Shown here in pieces: positions 47,111 to 56,549 of a stretch of 64,000 nucleotides of DNA; positions within the stretch are counted from its first letter, which is position 1, and the number at the start of each line of letters is the position of its first letter. The position numbers were made by a program, and so were the translations under genes. This DNA comes from Enterovibrio gelatinilyticus (GTDB lineage Bacteria > Pseudomonadota > Gammaproteobacteria > Enterobacterales > Vibrionaceae): the NCBI RefSeq assembly GCF_028683095.1, contig NZ_JAJUBC010000003.1, positions 238,803-302,802 on the forward strand, in the 5' to 3' direction. Under the pieces are notes generated by a model, which saw nothing but the letters and a program-made list of their open reading frames with translations, did not search any database and was not told the DNA's origin.

Positions 47111-48625
47111 ATGGCCGCACTAAATCTACCTTACGAAGGAAAAGCGAGCGATACAGTACTTGAGCACCTTGAAGATGCCCGACTGCTACGTCAACTCGCC
47201 TACATCAATGGGAAGTGGGTGACAGGCACCGAAGATATTCCCGTTATCAATCCCGCAGACGATCGCGTGATTGGCTATGTAACCTCGTTAAAGAAATCTC
47301 AAATCGATAATGCAATAAATGCTGCTGACAAGGCTTTTACAAAGTGGCGTGCTTTATCGGCAGAACAACGCGCCACGCTGCTCATGGCTTGGCATGACTT
47401 ACTGCTTGCCAACAAAGAAGATTTGGCACGCCTCATGGTGCTAGAACAAGGCAAAACACTCAATGAAGCGCAGGGCGAAATTGATTACGGCGCGTCATTT
47501 GTTCGCTGGTTTGCCGAAGAAGCACGTCGTGCATACGGAGATACCATTCCTAGTCATATCCCCAATGCACAACTGGCAACTCTCAGAGAACCTATTGGTG
47601 TCGCCGCGTTAATCACACCTTGGAATTTCCCCAATGCAATGATCACGCGAAAGGCAGCCGCCGCACTGGCGATCGGTTGCACCGTGGTTGTTAAGCCAGC
47701 AAATGAAACGCCGTTTTCAGCATTGGCTTTGGCAGAGCTTGCGGAACGAGCAGGTATCCCAGCAGGCGTTTTCAATGTCGTCACGGGTGATGCGCCGATG
47801 ATCTCAGCGACTTTGTGTGCATCAGACAAAGTCAAAGCCCTTTCGTTTACCGGTTCGACACGAGTCGGAAAGCTATTGCTGTCGCAATGTGCCGACACCG
47901 TTAAGAAATGCAGCATGGAGTTAGGCGGAAACGCGCCGTTCATCGTGCTACCAGACATGGACATTCAAGAGGCGGCTAGCGCAGCCATTGATGCCAAGTT
48001 TCAAACCTCCGGGCAAGACTGTCTTGCCGCCAACCGCATCTTTGTGCCACGAGACAAGCATGATGAATTCATCGCAGCCTTTGCCGCTGGCATGAAGAAA
48101 TTGCGCGTCGGCGATGGTATGCGAAAGGGTATCGACCTTGGCCCGCTTATCAATCATCAAGCCGTTGAAAAAGCACAATCACTCGTTGATGACGCCTTAG
48201 AGAAAGGCGCAACCTTGGTGATGGGTTCTCCACACAATGCCCTGAAGGGCAACTTCTTCAATCCGGTGTTATTGGCAGACGTCACTCCAGAAATGTCTGT
48301 GTATCGCGAAGAGAACTTCTGCCCCGTCGCAGGCGTGATTGCCTATGACGATCTGGATGAGCTAATCATCGCCGCCAATGACACCGAATATGGCCTGGCC
48401 GCTTATATCTATGGCAACGACATTCGCGACATTTGGAAGCTCATGCGCGGATTAGAGTTTGGCATGGTGAGTGTAAATAGCGTGAAGATGACAGGTCACC
48501 CCATCCCCTTTGGTGGGATGAAACAATCCGGACTTGGGCGAGAAGGTAGCCGTCACGGGTTCGATGAATACAGCGAAATCAAATACTACTGCCTCGGCGG
48601 GCTACCGACAGCCAGCGGCTGTTAA
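47111..48625 (+). CDS. doeC: Aldehyde dehydrogenase (aspartate semialdehyde or succinate semialdehyde type)
   Basis: A 504-residue NAD(P)-dependent aldehyde dehydrogenase related to succinate-semialdehyde dehydrogenases. The catalytic cysteine is Cys304 in SGQDCLAANR, and the general base is Glu270 in ELGGNAPF. The cofactor-binding LSFTGSTRVGKLL is intact. The Cys is preceded by Asp rather than the more common Thr. In the ectoine pathway DoeC oxidises aspartate semialdehyde to aspartate, and this gene occupies the same place between doeX and doeD. GGGAGG precedes the ATG. From sequence alone succinate semialdehyde cannot be excluded as substrate. Confidence 0.85.
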   Translation: MAALNLPYEGKASDTVLEHLEDARLLRQLAYINGKWVTGTEDIPVINPADDRVIGYVTSLKKSQIDNAINAADKAFTKWRALSAEQRATLLMAWHDLLLANKEDLARLMVLEQGKTLNEAQGEIDYGASFVRWFAEEARRAYGDTIPSHIPNAQLATLREPIGVAALITPWNFPNAMITRKAAAALAIGCTVVVKPANETPFSALALAELAERAGIPAGVFNVVTGDAPMISATLCASDKVKALSFTGSTRVGKLLLSQCADTVKKCSMELGGNAPFIVLPDMDIQEAASAAIDAKFQTSGQDCLAANRIFVPRDKHDEFIAAFAAGMKKLRVGDGMRKGIDLGPLINHQAVEKAQSLVDDALEKGATLVMGSPHNALKGNFFNPVLLADVTPEMSVYREENFCPVAGVIAYDDLDELIIAANDTEYGLAAYIYGNDIRDIWKLMRGLEFGMVSVNSVKMTGHPIPFGGMKQSGLGREGSRHGFDEYSEIKYYCLGGLPTASGC

Positions 48626-48633
48626 GCCTTAGC

Positions 48634-48678
48634 CTAAGAATCTGAAGACTAAGTATCTGAAGACTAAGAATATCAAGC
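48634..48678 (+). repeat. Three 15-bp direct repeats between doeC and doeD
   Basis: CTAAGAATCTGAAGA (48634-48648) is followed by CTAAGTATCTGAAGA (48649-48663) and a degraded third copy ending at 48678. It lies in the short doeC-doeD gap. It may be a slippage product with no function. Confidence 0.75.
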
Positions 48679-48714
48679 CTGCGCTTAACGCACATGGCAG
48701 AAAAGGAGTTTGTT

Positions 48715-50127
48715 ATGACACAGAAAATTGATACCAAAGCACTGCTTGAAGTCGATCGCCAGAATGTATTCCATGCATCGACACATTTAAAGCAATACGC
48801 CGATGGTGACCTTCCTGGCCGGATCATTACCAGTGCAAAAGGGATTCGCATTCAGGACTCTGAAGGCATTGAACTGATTGACGGCTTTGCAGGGCTGTAT
48901 TGCGTCAACATCGGGTACGGACGTGAAGAAATGGCAGAGGCCATTTACGAACAAGCCAAGAAACTTGCCTACTACCACACCTATGTCGGGCACACCAATG
49001 AAGCCCTGATTTCCCTGTCAGAACGCATTCTAAAAATGGCAGGCCAAGGCATGAGCAAGGTGTACTACGGTATGTCGGGAAGCGATGCCAACGAAACCCA
49101 GCTCAAGTTGGTGTGGTACTACAACAATGCCCGTGGTCTACCTGAGAAGAAGAAAGTGATTTCACGTGATCGTGGTTACCACGGTTCAAGTATCGCGTCT
49201 GGTTCAATGACAGGTTTGCCACTGTTTCATGCTCATTTTGATCTGCCTTTGGAGCGCATCAAACACACTCTTGCTCCGTACTATTATCGACGCGAAGACG
49301 ACGGCATGACAGAACGTGAGTTTTCCAAACACTGTGCCGATGAACTAGAGAAAATGATCCTCGCAGAAGGCCCTGAAACCGTGGCTGCCATGATTGGCGA
49401 ACCAGTATTAGGCACAGGCGGCATTGTGCCACCACCAGAAGGTTACTGGCAGGAAATTCGTAAGGTGTTGGACAAATACGACGTGCTATTGATTTCAGAT
49501 GAAGTGGTATGTGGCTTTGGTCGCCTGGGTGCTGACTTTGGTTCCATCATGTATGACATGAAGCCAGATCTGATCACCGTTGCAAAAGGGCTGACCTCCG
49601 CCTATCAACCACTATCTGGCGTTATGGTAGGTCAGAAAGTTTGGCAAGTGCTTGAAAACGGCACAGATCAGTGGGGCGCGATTGGTCACGGTTATACCTA
49701 TTCTGGTCATCCACTTGGTGCTGCGTCTGCTTTGTGTAATCTCGATATTATCGAGCGCGAAAACCTCACCGCCAATGCTCGTGACACGGGCGCGTATTTT
49801 CAACAACAAATGCAAACTGCATTTGCTAACCACCCGTTAATTGGCGATAGCCGAGGTGTTGGCTTGCTGCATGCACTCGAGTTTTCCAGCAACAAACACA
49901 AACGCGAGCATTTTGATCCGAACCTCAAAGTCGGTCCTCAAATTGCGGCTGCATGTATGGAAGAAGGGTTAATCGCACGCGCCATGCCTCACGGCGACAT
50001 TTTGGGCTTTGCCCCACCGCTCATTGTCGATCATGCAGACATTGATGCCATTGTGTCTCGCGCCAAGAAAGCCATCGACAAAGTTACAGACAAACTGGTT
50101 CACAGCGGAAGCTGGAAAGCCGCTTAA
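48715..50127 (+). CDS. doeD: Diaminobutyrate aminotransferase (class III)
   Basis: A 470-residue PLP-dependent class III aminotransferase that converts L-2,4-diaminobutyrate to aspartate semialdehyde, the substrate of DoeC. The PLP lysine is Lys291 in TVAKGLTSAYQPLSG. Family landmarks are YYGMSGSDANETQLKL and LISDEVVCGFGRLGADFG. A longer reading starts at 48694. The ATG at 48715 has AAGGAG at 48702-48707 with 7 nt spacing. It is the last gene of the cluster and is followed by a strong terminator. A generic omega-transaminase cannot be excluded, but context supports DoeD. Confidence 0.87.
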   Translation: MTQKIDTKALLEVDRQNVFHASTHLKQYADGDLPGRIITSAKGIRIQDSEGIELIDGFAGLYCVNIGYGREEMAEAIYEQAKKLAYYHTYVGHTNEALISLSERILKMAGQGMSKVYYGMSGSDANETQLKLVWYYNNARGLPEKKKVISRDRGYHGSSIASGSMTGLPLFHAHFDLPLERIKHTLAPYYYRREDDGMTEREFSKHCADELEKMILAEGPETVAAMIGEPVLGTGGIVPPPEGYWQEIRKVLDKYDVLLISDEVVCGFGRLGADFGSIMYDMKPDLITVAKGLTSAYQPLSGVMVGQKVWQVLENGTDQWGAIGHGYTYSGHPLGAASALCNLDIIERENLTANARDTGAYFQQQMQTAFANHPLIGDSRGVGLLHALEFSSNKHKREHFDPNLKVGPQIAAACMEEGLIARAMPHGDILGFAPPLIVDHADIDAIVSRAKKAIDKVTDKLVHSGSWKAA

Positions 50128-50156
50128 ATTCATTGGGAGTGAAACTCCTTGATAAT

Positions 50157-50182
50157 AAAAAGCCCCGAAATCGGGGCTTTTT
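50157..50182. terminator. Bidirectional intrinsic terminator between doeD and the second RND operon
   Basis: Stem AAAAAGCCCCGA / TCGGGGCTTTTT with an AA loop centre. It has A and T tracts on both sides and lies between convergent genes. Confidence 0.9.
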
Positions 50183-50206
50183 GGCTATCTCAAAATGGTT
50201 TAACGA

Positions 50207-53200
50207 TTAAACAGCTTCTACCACTTCCAGAGCTTTAGGCTTATTTTGCTGATTCTCTGCCAATTGATCATTTGAGTGTTCGTCACTACCAGACTTCACC
50301 GTCTTAGGTGGCTTAATCCTAAACAGTAACGAATACATCACTGGCACAACAATCAAGGTCAGGATAGTGGCGAAACCAAGGCCCGCCATGATGGTGATTG
50401 CCATTGAACCAAAGAACGCATCAAACATCAGTGGCACCAAACCAAGAATCGTTGTCAGAGCCGCCATACTCACTGGGCGCACGCGGCTCACTGCACTATC
50501 CACAATGGCTAGATACGGGTCTTTGCCAGAATCCATCTCGATATTGATCTGATCCATCAATACAATGCCGTTTTTCAAAATCATACCGCTGAGACTCAGT
50601 AGACCCAGGAATGCCGTGAAACTAAATGGCATGTTCCACAGCAGCAGACCAAATGACACACCGATAATCGACAATGGCACTGTAAACCAAATCACCAACG
50701 GCTTCTTAAGCGAATTAAACAGCAGCATGGTAATCACGAACATCAGCAAGTAACCCATTGGCAGCGAGCCAAACAACGAGTCTTGTGCGTCTTTCGACGA
50801 CTCATATTCGCCGCCCCAGCTAATGCTGTAACCATCAGGAAGATCCAGCGCCATCACTTTTGGCTGAATACGCGTAAACAAAGCGGCAGCGGTGTCTTCG
50901 CTCAGCACATCATGGTCAGCCAACACCGTCAGTGTGCGTTTGCGATCACGACGTTTAATCAGTGGCTCATCCCATGACAACGAAACACCATCAATCACTT
51001 GGTCGATTGGTACATATGCCTGTAACGATGGGCTCCAAATCTTAGCGTTTTGAAGCGATTCGAAATCCACACGCTCAGATTCTGGTAAACGACCGACAAT
51101 CGGCAGAATATCAGCACCATCTCGCAACAAACCCATGGCTGAGCCGCCAAACGTCATTTGCAGTGTATTCGACAAATCTTCTTTCGAAATCCCCAATCGA
51201 CGTGCTTTGGATTCATTAAACACAGGCACTAATTCTTTGGTGCGCTCTCGCCAATCATGACGAATGTTTCGTGAACCAGGATCCGTGTGCAGAATATCTT
51301 CAACTTGTAGTGCGATCTCACGTAATACCTGTGGGTCAGAACCTGTGATTCGCGCTTCTATTTTTGACGCAGGAGACGGCCCGAACTCCATCAGCTTGAA
51401 CTGGAAGGTTGGCGTTTCGAACTGACGAGAGAGTTCACCTGTCAGGCTATTCAACACCACGAACATGTTTTCTCTATCAGTGGTACGAACTTGGAGCTGC
51501 GCATAGGCTTCGTAGCTCTGTTCTGGCTGATAAGTCAGCGCAAATCGCTGCAAACCCTGCCCCACTGACGTCGAAACAAATTCGACGTGTTCTTGTTCGC
51601 GCACGTATTTTTCTACACGTTCAGTCTGCTTGATGGTTTCACGAATGTCGGTGCCTTCGGGCATCCACATGTCCACGTAAAACATTGGCGTATTCGAGGG
51701 TGGGAAGAACTGTTGCTTCACCATGCCAAACGCAAAGACTGCGGTAAACAAGAGAGCCACCATGCCTACCACCGTCACCCAGCGGAAACGCATCGCCAGT
51801 TTAAGTGTCCAGCCGAACAACACAAACAACCACCCTTTGTAGGGGTCATCTGTTTCTTGTTGACTCTCACCTTCAGCTTGAGACGAGATCTTTTCTTCTT
51901 TAAGCAGTAAGTCAGCAAGGAATGGTGTGATGGTGATTGCCGTAATCCAGCTCAAGAACAACGAATAACACAGCACCCAAAACAGTGAACCCATAAATTC
52001 ACCGGTGGCATCTTCAGATAAGCCAATCGGAGCAAAGGCAGTAATCGCGATAATCGTCGCGCCCAATAGCGGCCACTGTGTTTGCTTAACAATGTCTGAC
52101 GCCGCCTGCATCTTGGTTCGGCCTTTTTTCAGTCCGACCAAAATCCCTTCAACGACCACGATTGCGTTATCCACCAGCATACCCAGCGCAATGATCAAAG
52201 CGCCTAGCGAAATACGGTGAAGTTCAATGTCGTTGTACTCCATCAAAATGAAGGTACCGAACACAGTAAGCAAAAGCACCACACCAATGATGATGCCGCT
52301 ACGAATTCCCATTGCGAACAACAAGACCAGAATGACGATGGCGACAGCTTGCCCAAGGCTCACAATGAAATCTTGTACCGACGCATCCACTTCCGCCGCT
52401 TGGTTATAGAAGTAGTTAAGTTCTATGCCTGCCGGTTTCATGGTGTCTAGATGGGCGATTTCGTCAGTTAGACGTTGTCCAACCTCAACCACGTTCACGC
52501 CACTAGCAAAAGAAACCCCAAGGTTAATGGCTGGCTTCCCATTAAAAGTAACAACATTGGTGGGCTTTTCTTGAATGCCACGCACCACGGTTGCCACATC
52601 TTTTAATCGAATAAGATTGCCCGTGTCTCGACCATGAATAATCAGGTTTTCGAGCGATTCAACGGAATTCAATGTGCCGCTAGGGCGGATCACCAAGCTC
52701 TCGCCATTCACCATGACTTCGCCTGAAGAGACCACATTGTTCTGTTGATTCAACAGACCCGCGACCATCGACATATCGAGGTTGAGTGACGCAAGGCGAT
52801 CGAGGGAAACCTCGACGAACAACATCTCTTGCTGGTCACCGGCAATCGACACTTTTCCAACTCCATCGACCATTTCAAGGTCTCGCGACATCACATCGGC
52901 ATAACGCTTGAGTTCGACGTAGTCATACCCTTCACCGCTTAGCATGATCATCACACCAAACACATCACCGAAATCATCAATGATGGAGAGCGAGTTAACG
53001 CCTGCAGGCAACGTCGGTTTAAGGTCGTTGATCTTACGGCGCATCTCATCCCAGATTTGTGGCAATTCATCAGGACCGTAGTCCATCTTCATGCTCACCA
53101 TAATCTGCGACATGCCGCCTGATGACGTTGACGTAATCTTGTCGATGTAAGGCAAACGACGAATTTCTTTTTCCAGTGGATAGGTAAGCTCCTCTTCCAC

Positions 53201-53374
53201 TTCCTGCGGTGTTGCTCCCGGGTAAGTCGCCACCACCATGGCATCTTTGATCGTAAATGCGGGGTCTTCTAGTCGGCCCAATTCAAGAAACGAAGTCACG
53301 CCGCCAATGGCTAAGATGACAATAAATAGCCAGCTAATGACTTTGTTCTTGATGGAATATTCAGCGATGTTCAT
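50207..53374 (-). CDS. RND multidrug efflux permease (second copy)
   Basis: A 1055-residue proton-driven inner-membrane exporter, a close paralogue of the permease at 21517-24585. Both begin with IKNKVISW, then share RLEDPAFT, PGATPQ-VEEE and the helix-4 segment ISLGAL-IALGMLVDNAIVVVEGIL. The C-terminal about 35 residues (PKTVKSGSDEHSNDQLAENQ) are extra and disordered. The two also differ in the inter-domain linker near residue 500. Its ATG overlaps the upstream adaptor's stop by 4 bp. It ends an adaptor-adaptor-permease operon that diverges from a TetR gene. Confidence 0.93.
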   Translation of the reverse strand: MNIAEYSIKNKVISWLFIVILAIGGVTSFLELGRLEDPAFTIKDAMVVATYPGATPQEVEEELTYPLEKEIRRLPYIDKITSTSSGGMSQIMVSMKMDYGPDELPQIWDEMRRKINDLKPTLPAGVNSLSIIDDFGDVFGVMIMLSGEGYDYVELKRYADVMSRDLEMVDGVGKVSIAGDQQEMLFVEVSLDRLASLNLDMSMVAGLLNQQNNVVSSGEVMVNGESLVIRPSGTLNSVESLENLIIHGRDTGNLIRLKDVATVVRGIQEKPTNVVTFNGKPAINLGVSFASGVNVVEVGQRLTDEIAHLDTMKPAGIELNYFYNQAAEVDASVQDFIVSLGQAVAIVILVLLFAMGIRSGIIIGVVLLLTVFGTFILMEYNDIELHRISLGALIIALGMLVDNAIVVVEGILVGLKKGRTKMQAASDIVKQTQWPLLGATIIAITAFAPIGLSEDATGEFMGSLFWVLCYSLFLSWITAITITPFLADLLLKEEKISSQAEGESQQETDDPYKGWLFVLFGWTLKLAMRFRWVTVVGMVALLFTAVFAFGMVKQQFFPPSNTPMFYVDMWMPEGTDIRETIKQTERVEKYVREQEHVEFVSTSVGQGLQRFALTYQPEQSYEAYAQLQVRTTDRENMFVVLNSLTGELSRQFETPTFQFKLMEFGPSPASKIEARITGSDPQVLREIALQVEDILHTDPGSRNIRHDWRERTKELVPVFNESKARRLGISKEDLSNTLQMTFGGSAMGLLRDGADILPIVGRLPESERVDFESLQNAKIWSPSLQAYVPIDQVIDGVSLSWDEPLIKRRDRKRTLTVLADHDVLSEDTAAALFTRIQPKVMALDLPDGYSISWGGEYESSKDAQDSLFGSLPMGYLLMFVITMLLFNSLKKPLVIWFTVPLSIIGVSFGLLLWNMPFSFTAFLGLLSLSGMILKNGIVLMDQINIEMDSGKDPYLAIVDSAVSRVRPVSMAALTTILGLVPLMFDAFFGSMAITIMAGLGFATILTLIVVPVMYSLLFRIKPPKTVKSGSDEHSNDQLAENQQNKPKALEVVEAV

Positions 53375-54438
53375 CCGTTATTTATCTCCGCTGTTTCTAC
53401 GGCTTTTCCTTCGCGTAGCTTACGCAAACTGGAGTTAATCAATATGTCTCCCTCAACAACGCCTGACGCGATGATGGCTCCGTCACCGTTCACTTGCGAC
53501 ACAGCCACTTCAACACGATTCACTTGGTTGCCATTTAGCTTCCATACAAAGAATCGCCCTTTGTTATCGCCAGCCTGCAATGCCGTCATCGGTACTTGGT
53601 AGCCATCAACCGCTGTGATACCCGCTTCTACCATGTCAACGGCTACCGTTGCGGTTGTGCCCGGTAAGATAGGTGGGTCCATTTGGTCACGCTCTAGCCA
53701 CATGGAATAGCTTCCCGTTTGCTGGCTAGGTTCATTGGTGTGTTCGAGATAATTCATTTGATGCTGCCCTTCAACGCCAGAAAAAGTGACCATAGGGCGA
53801 TATTGGACGCTGCGTCCGTCTGGTGTGATCATCGCGAGAACGTTATCTGACAATTCGATCTGCACATAGACCTTGTCGTCCTGATACATATCAACCACCG
53901 ATTCGCCTGCTTGAACACGCTCGAAACGCTCTTTAAAGACATCAGATATCGTGCCGCTAAACGGCGCAATAAGTTGGGTATATTTGAGTTGGTTTTTTGC
54001 CAATTCATATTGAGCTTTCGCCAATTGGCGGTTTGCTGTTAACTCGTCCAACTCGGCTTCAGAAATCATGGCGCGTTCGAACAAGTCTTTACTTCGGCTC
54101 AATTGCTTAGACGCCAGAGAATATTGTGCTTTAGCATCGTTGAATGCTTGCTGCACGCTGCTGTCATCTAGCTGCGCAATGGGTTGTCCTCGGACAACTT
54201 TGTCTCCTGATTTCACGAAGACTTCACGAATTTCTCCAGTTGTTCGGAACGCAATCGGCGTTTGTTCTGCTGGGACAACCTGCCCTTTGAACACACGAAA
54301 CTGGTTTTTTACTGGTGCTTCGATTGCCGTGGTCGACACGTACAAAGGCTTTGCCACCAACGCGTCTTTTTCATCTTGGGAGCACGCCGACAACATGAGT
54401 ACGCTGACAATGACGGCGGTAAGTGTTCTTAATTTCAT
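53371..54438 (-). CDS. RND efflux adaptor lipoprotein (second adaptor, second operon)
   Basis: A 355-residue HlyD/AcrA-type adaptor. The lipoprotein signal is MKLRTLTAVIVSVLMLSAC with Cys19. The start is the ATG at 54438, which shares a base with the upstream stop (TAATG) and has GAGGA upstream; a reading from 54462 is unlikely. The lipoyl halves are IREVFVKSGDKVVRGQPIAQLDD and YTQLIAPFSGTISDVFKERFERV. They flank a helical hairpin with LASKQLSRSKDLFERAMISEAELDE. The downstream beta-barrel domain ends in an adaptor-typical NSSLRKLREGKAVE segment. Confidence 0.88.
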   Translation of the reverse strand: MKLRTLTAVIVSVLMLSACSQDEKDALVAKPLYVSTTAIEAPVKNQFRVFKGQVVPAEQTPIAFRTTGEIREVFVKSGDKVVRGQPIAQLDDSSVQQAFNDAKAQYSLASKQLSRSKDLFERAMISEAELDELTANRQLAKAQYELAKNQLKYTQLIAPFSGTISDVFKERFERVQAGESVVDMYQDDKVYVQIELSDNVLAMITPDGRSVQYRPMVTFSGVEGQHQMNYLEHTNEPSQQTGSYSMWLERDQMDPPILPGTTATVAVDMVEAGITAVDGYQVPMTALQAGDNKGRFFVWKLNGNQVNRVEVAVSQVNGDGAIIASGVVEGDILINSSLRKLREGKAVETAEINNG

Positions 54439-55514
54439 TAAATGCCATCCTCGCGAATCCATGCTTTCACTTCTTGTCCTTCACTCAAGCTTTCAACACC
54501 AGCGACAACTACTAAGTCAGTCACATCCAAGCCTTGTTTAATTCGCCCTTCACCATCAAGACGCACTGCGGTTTTAGCAACGCGCTGCGTAGTTTCATCC
54601 ATTACCCATACCGTGCCAGCTTGAGCATCGCGGCTAACCCAAGCAGATTCCGGCAGAGAAAGCTGAAGCCCGGTTTGAGATTTCGCGATAAGAACATGTC
54701 CAGTCATGCCACTAAGCAAATTACGTGCTTCAGGGCGAACGATTGTCAATGTCGCTTGGTAGGTATTGGTTTCGGTATTTGGTTGAGTTGAAAGCTCTTT
54801 GAACTTGCCAGGGATTCTCGATGTGGGATCGCTATCCATCATCACCCATAGTGGTTGTTCGGTCAGCGCATCTATTCCTAATTGCTCAACATAGTGAACG
54901 GGCAAGGCAAACGACACATCAAGTTGGGTGTTATCGATAAGATTGAGAATGGGTTGTTTCGCAGCAACAACTTGATGTTGCTTGGCAAAGGTATATGCGA
55001 CGACACCGTCAAATGGCGCTACAACTTGGGTATACTCTAGCTCGGTTTTCGCTTGCTCATAGTGAGCCAGTTCTGCTTTGTAACGCGTTTCCGCCTGATC
55101 GTACACATCGGTACTTACCAATTGCTTTTTGTACAACTGTTGCGCACGTTTCCATTGGGTTTTCGCCAAAGAATAACGCGCCTTAGCTGAATCAAGTGCA
55201 AGCGTTAAATCACTAGCGTCTAAAACAGCGAGCAACTCCCCCTTTTCAACGTGTTGTCCCATTCGGACGGCAAAATCTTGAATTTCGCCGCCAACCTGAA
55301 ACGACAACTGCGCCCGCTTGGTGGCGTCAATTTCTGCTAAGAAGTTATCAGTCTCGGAAACTACATAGTCCTGTACTGCCAACAGTTTCACAGGTTTGAT
55401 TGGCATCGCTTCCGGTGTTTCCGATATGGCTTCGTTACAACCCGCTAGTAAACCAACTGTTGTCAACATAACCAGTAAGTTCCCGAGGGTGCGTTTCAAT
55501 CGTTGATATCGCAC
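54438..55514 (-). CDS. RND efflux adaptor lipoprotein (first adaptor, second operon)
   Basis: First gene of the second RND operon, a 358-residue HlyD/AcrA-type adaptor. The GTG at 55514 has GGAGAG at 55521-55526 with 6 nt spacing and gives a lipoprotein signal ending VGLLAGC (Cys26). A reading from 55625 would run into the promoter region and is rejected. The lipoyl halves are IQDFAVRMGQHVEKGELLAVLD and YTQVVAPFDGVVAYTFAKQHQVV around a helical hairpin. The downstream gene begins on its stop codon. It diverges from a TetR gene with 156 bp between them. Confidence 0.88.
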   Translation of the reverse strand: MRYQRLKRTLGNLLVMLTTVGLLAGCNEAISETPEAMPIKPVKLLAVQDYVVSETDNFLAEIDATKRAQLSFQVGGEIQDFAVRMGQHVEKGELLAVLDASDLTLALDSAKARYSLAKTQWKRAQQLYKKQLVSTDVYDQAETRYKAELAHYEQAKTELEYTQVVAPFDGVVAYTFAKQHQVVAAKQPILNLIDNTQLDVSFALPVHYVEQLGIDALTEQPLWVMMDSDPTSRIPGKFKELSTQPNTETNTYQATLTIVRPEARNLLSGMTGHVLIAKSQTGLQLSLPESAWVSRDAQAGTVWVMDETTQRVAKTAVRLDGEGRIKQGLDVTDLVVVAGVESLSEGQEVKAWIREDGI

Positions 55515-55542
55515 TTCACTCTCTCCAAATATTTTTATTACA

Positions 55543-55601
55543 CACCCGTGCAGTATATTTGCATTTTGAATTGGATCAATATATTTTCCACCTGTGCAGT
55601 A
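55543..55601. promoter_or_regulatory. Direct-repeat operator candidate between TetR and efflux genes
   Basis: CACCCGTGCAGTA (55543-55555) and CACCTGTGCAGTA (55589-55601) agree at 12 of 13 bases and are 46 bp apart. They lie in the divergent promoter region. They are candidate sites for the TetR regulator, although TetR sites are usually palindromic. Confidence 0.4.
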
Positions 55602-55670
55602 AAAAAATTGGTGTCGTAAACTCATATCTGTTACAAAGCGTTAGTCACCTTACGGAGTGTTGTTGAAGCC

Positions 55671-56408
55671 ATGCAGTCGAAAGCCTCGCAAGAGAGAAAA
55701 CAAGGGCGCCGAAGCGCAGAAACCGCCGAGCAAACAAAGTGCCTTATCATGCACGTGGCTGCAGACATGTTTGCTGAACTCGGTTTTGAACGAGTATCAC
55801 TGAGAAACATCAGTGAAAGCGCGGGCGTGTCTCACAGTTTGATCCGCTACCATTTCGGCAGCAAAGAACAGATTTGGCAGGCCGTGAGTGACGGAATGGA
55901 TAGCTATCTACAACGCTATATCGCTGAGTTGCTATTGGAAATTCCCGACACCCAAGACAGCGCCCACCGTATCTATCTTTTCTTGGTCAGTTTGAATGCA
56001 GTCATCTTATGTGAACCTAAACCGATTCAATTTATCGCAGATGCAGTTCGCCAAAAAAACGATGCTCTTCTCGCCTATTTTTTGCGTTCAAAAGACCAAT
56101 TTTCCGCAGTATTCAAATCCTTGTTCGAGGACTACAACCAGCAGCACCCAGATACGCCAATCGAGTTGTGGGAAATGAAATGGCAAATGCTTCAGCACGC
56201 CCATGCAGCGGTCAGCCTCAAGCCTATGCTGAATGAAACATGGCCAGAATTAGATGGTAATGAAGATGCGCTGTTACTCAGGCACTGGGAGCTGTACAAC
56301 AAACAAGTGGCGATGCAGATGAGTATTGCAAAAGAGGATATGATTCACCCAACAAATTTGGCGGATCTCTTACTGGATATCCCCTGCCACGTAGAGCCAG
56401 CGTCTTAA
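55671..56408 (+). CDS. TetR-family regulator of the second RND operon
   Basis: A 245-residue TetR/AcrR-family repressor. Residues about 20-68 are the N-terminal helix-turn-helix: AADMFAELGFERVSLRNISESAGVSHSLIRYHFGSKE, broken here for length as AADMFAELGF, SLRNISESAGV and SHSLIRYHFGSKEQI. The remaining all-helical domain is the ligand pocket, with no recognisable specificity. It is divergent from the adaptor-adaptor-permease operon with 156 bp between starts, the usual layout for local repression of an efflux pump. The first RND operon has no such neighbour. Confidence 0.9.
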   Translation: MQSKASQERKQGRRSAETAEQTKCLIMHVAADMFAELGFERVSLRNISESAGVSHSLIRYHFGSKEQIWQAVSDGMDSYLQRYIAELLLEIPDTQDSAHRIYLFLVSLNAVILCEPKPIQFIADAVRQKNDALLAYFLRSKDQFSAVFKSLFEDYNQQHPDTPIELWEMKWQMLQHAHAAVSLKPMLNETWPELDGNEDALLLRHWELYNKQVAMQMSIAKEDMIHPTNLADLLLDIPCHVEPAS

Positions 56409-56486
56409 GCTGCCGGCTAACTTCATCGCAAATTGAATAAGTTAACAGCAGTTTTGAAGGTTCTTTGGTTGAAAAGTCAAAACTCA

Positions 56487-56517
56487 TTGACTTTCCCCTA
56501 GCTGTAACCTTTATACT
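56487..56517 (+). promoter_or_regulatory. MerR/CueR-type promoter candidate for the cus operon
   Basis: A -35 box TTGACT (56487-56492) and a -10 box TATACT (56512-56517) are separated by 19 bp. That elongated spacing is typical of MerR-family activated promoters such as CueR targets. The dyad in the spacer is imperfect, so the regulator is uncertain. Confidence 0.45.
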
Positions 56518-56549
56518 CTTTAGCAATACTTCATTTGAATAGTTATGTG

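Noticed and set aside
55515..55625. 37-residue N-terminal extension of the first adaptor of the second RND operon
   Set aside because: It covers the promoter region and direct repeats and would bury the lipoprotein signal; the GTG at 55514 has a proper ribosome-binding site.
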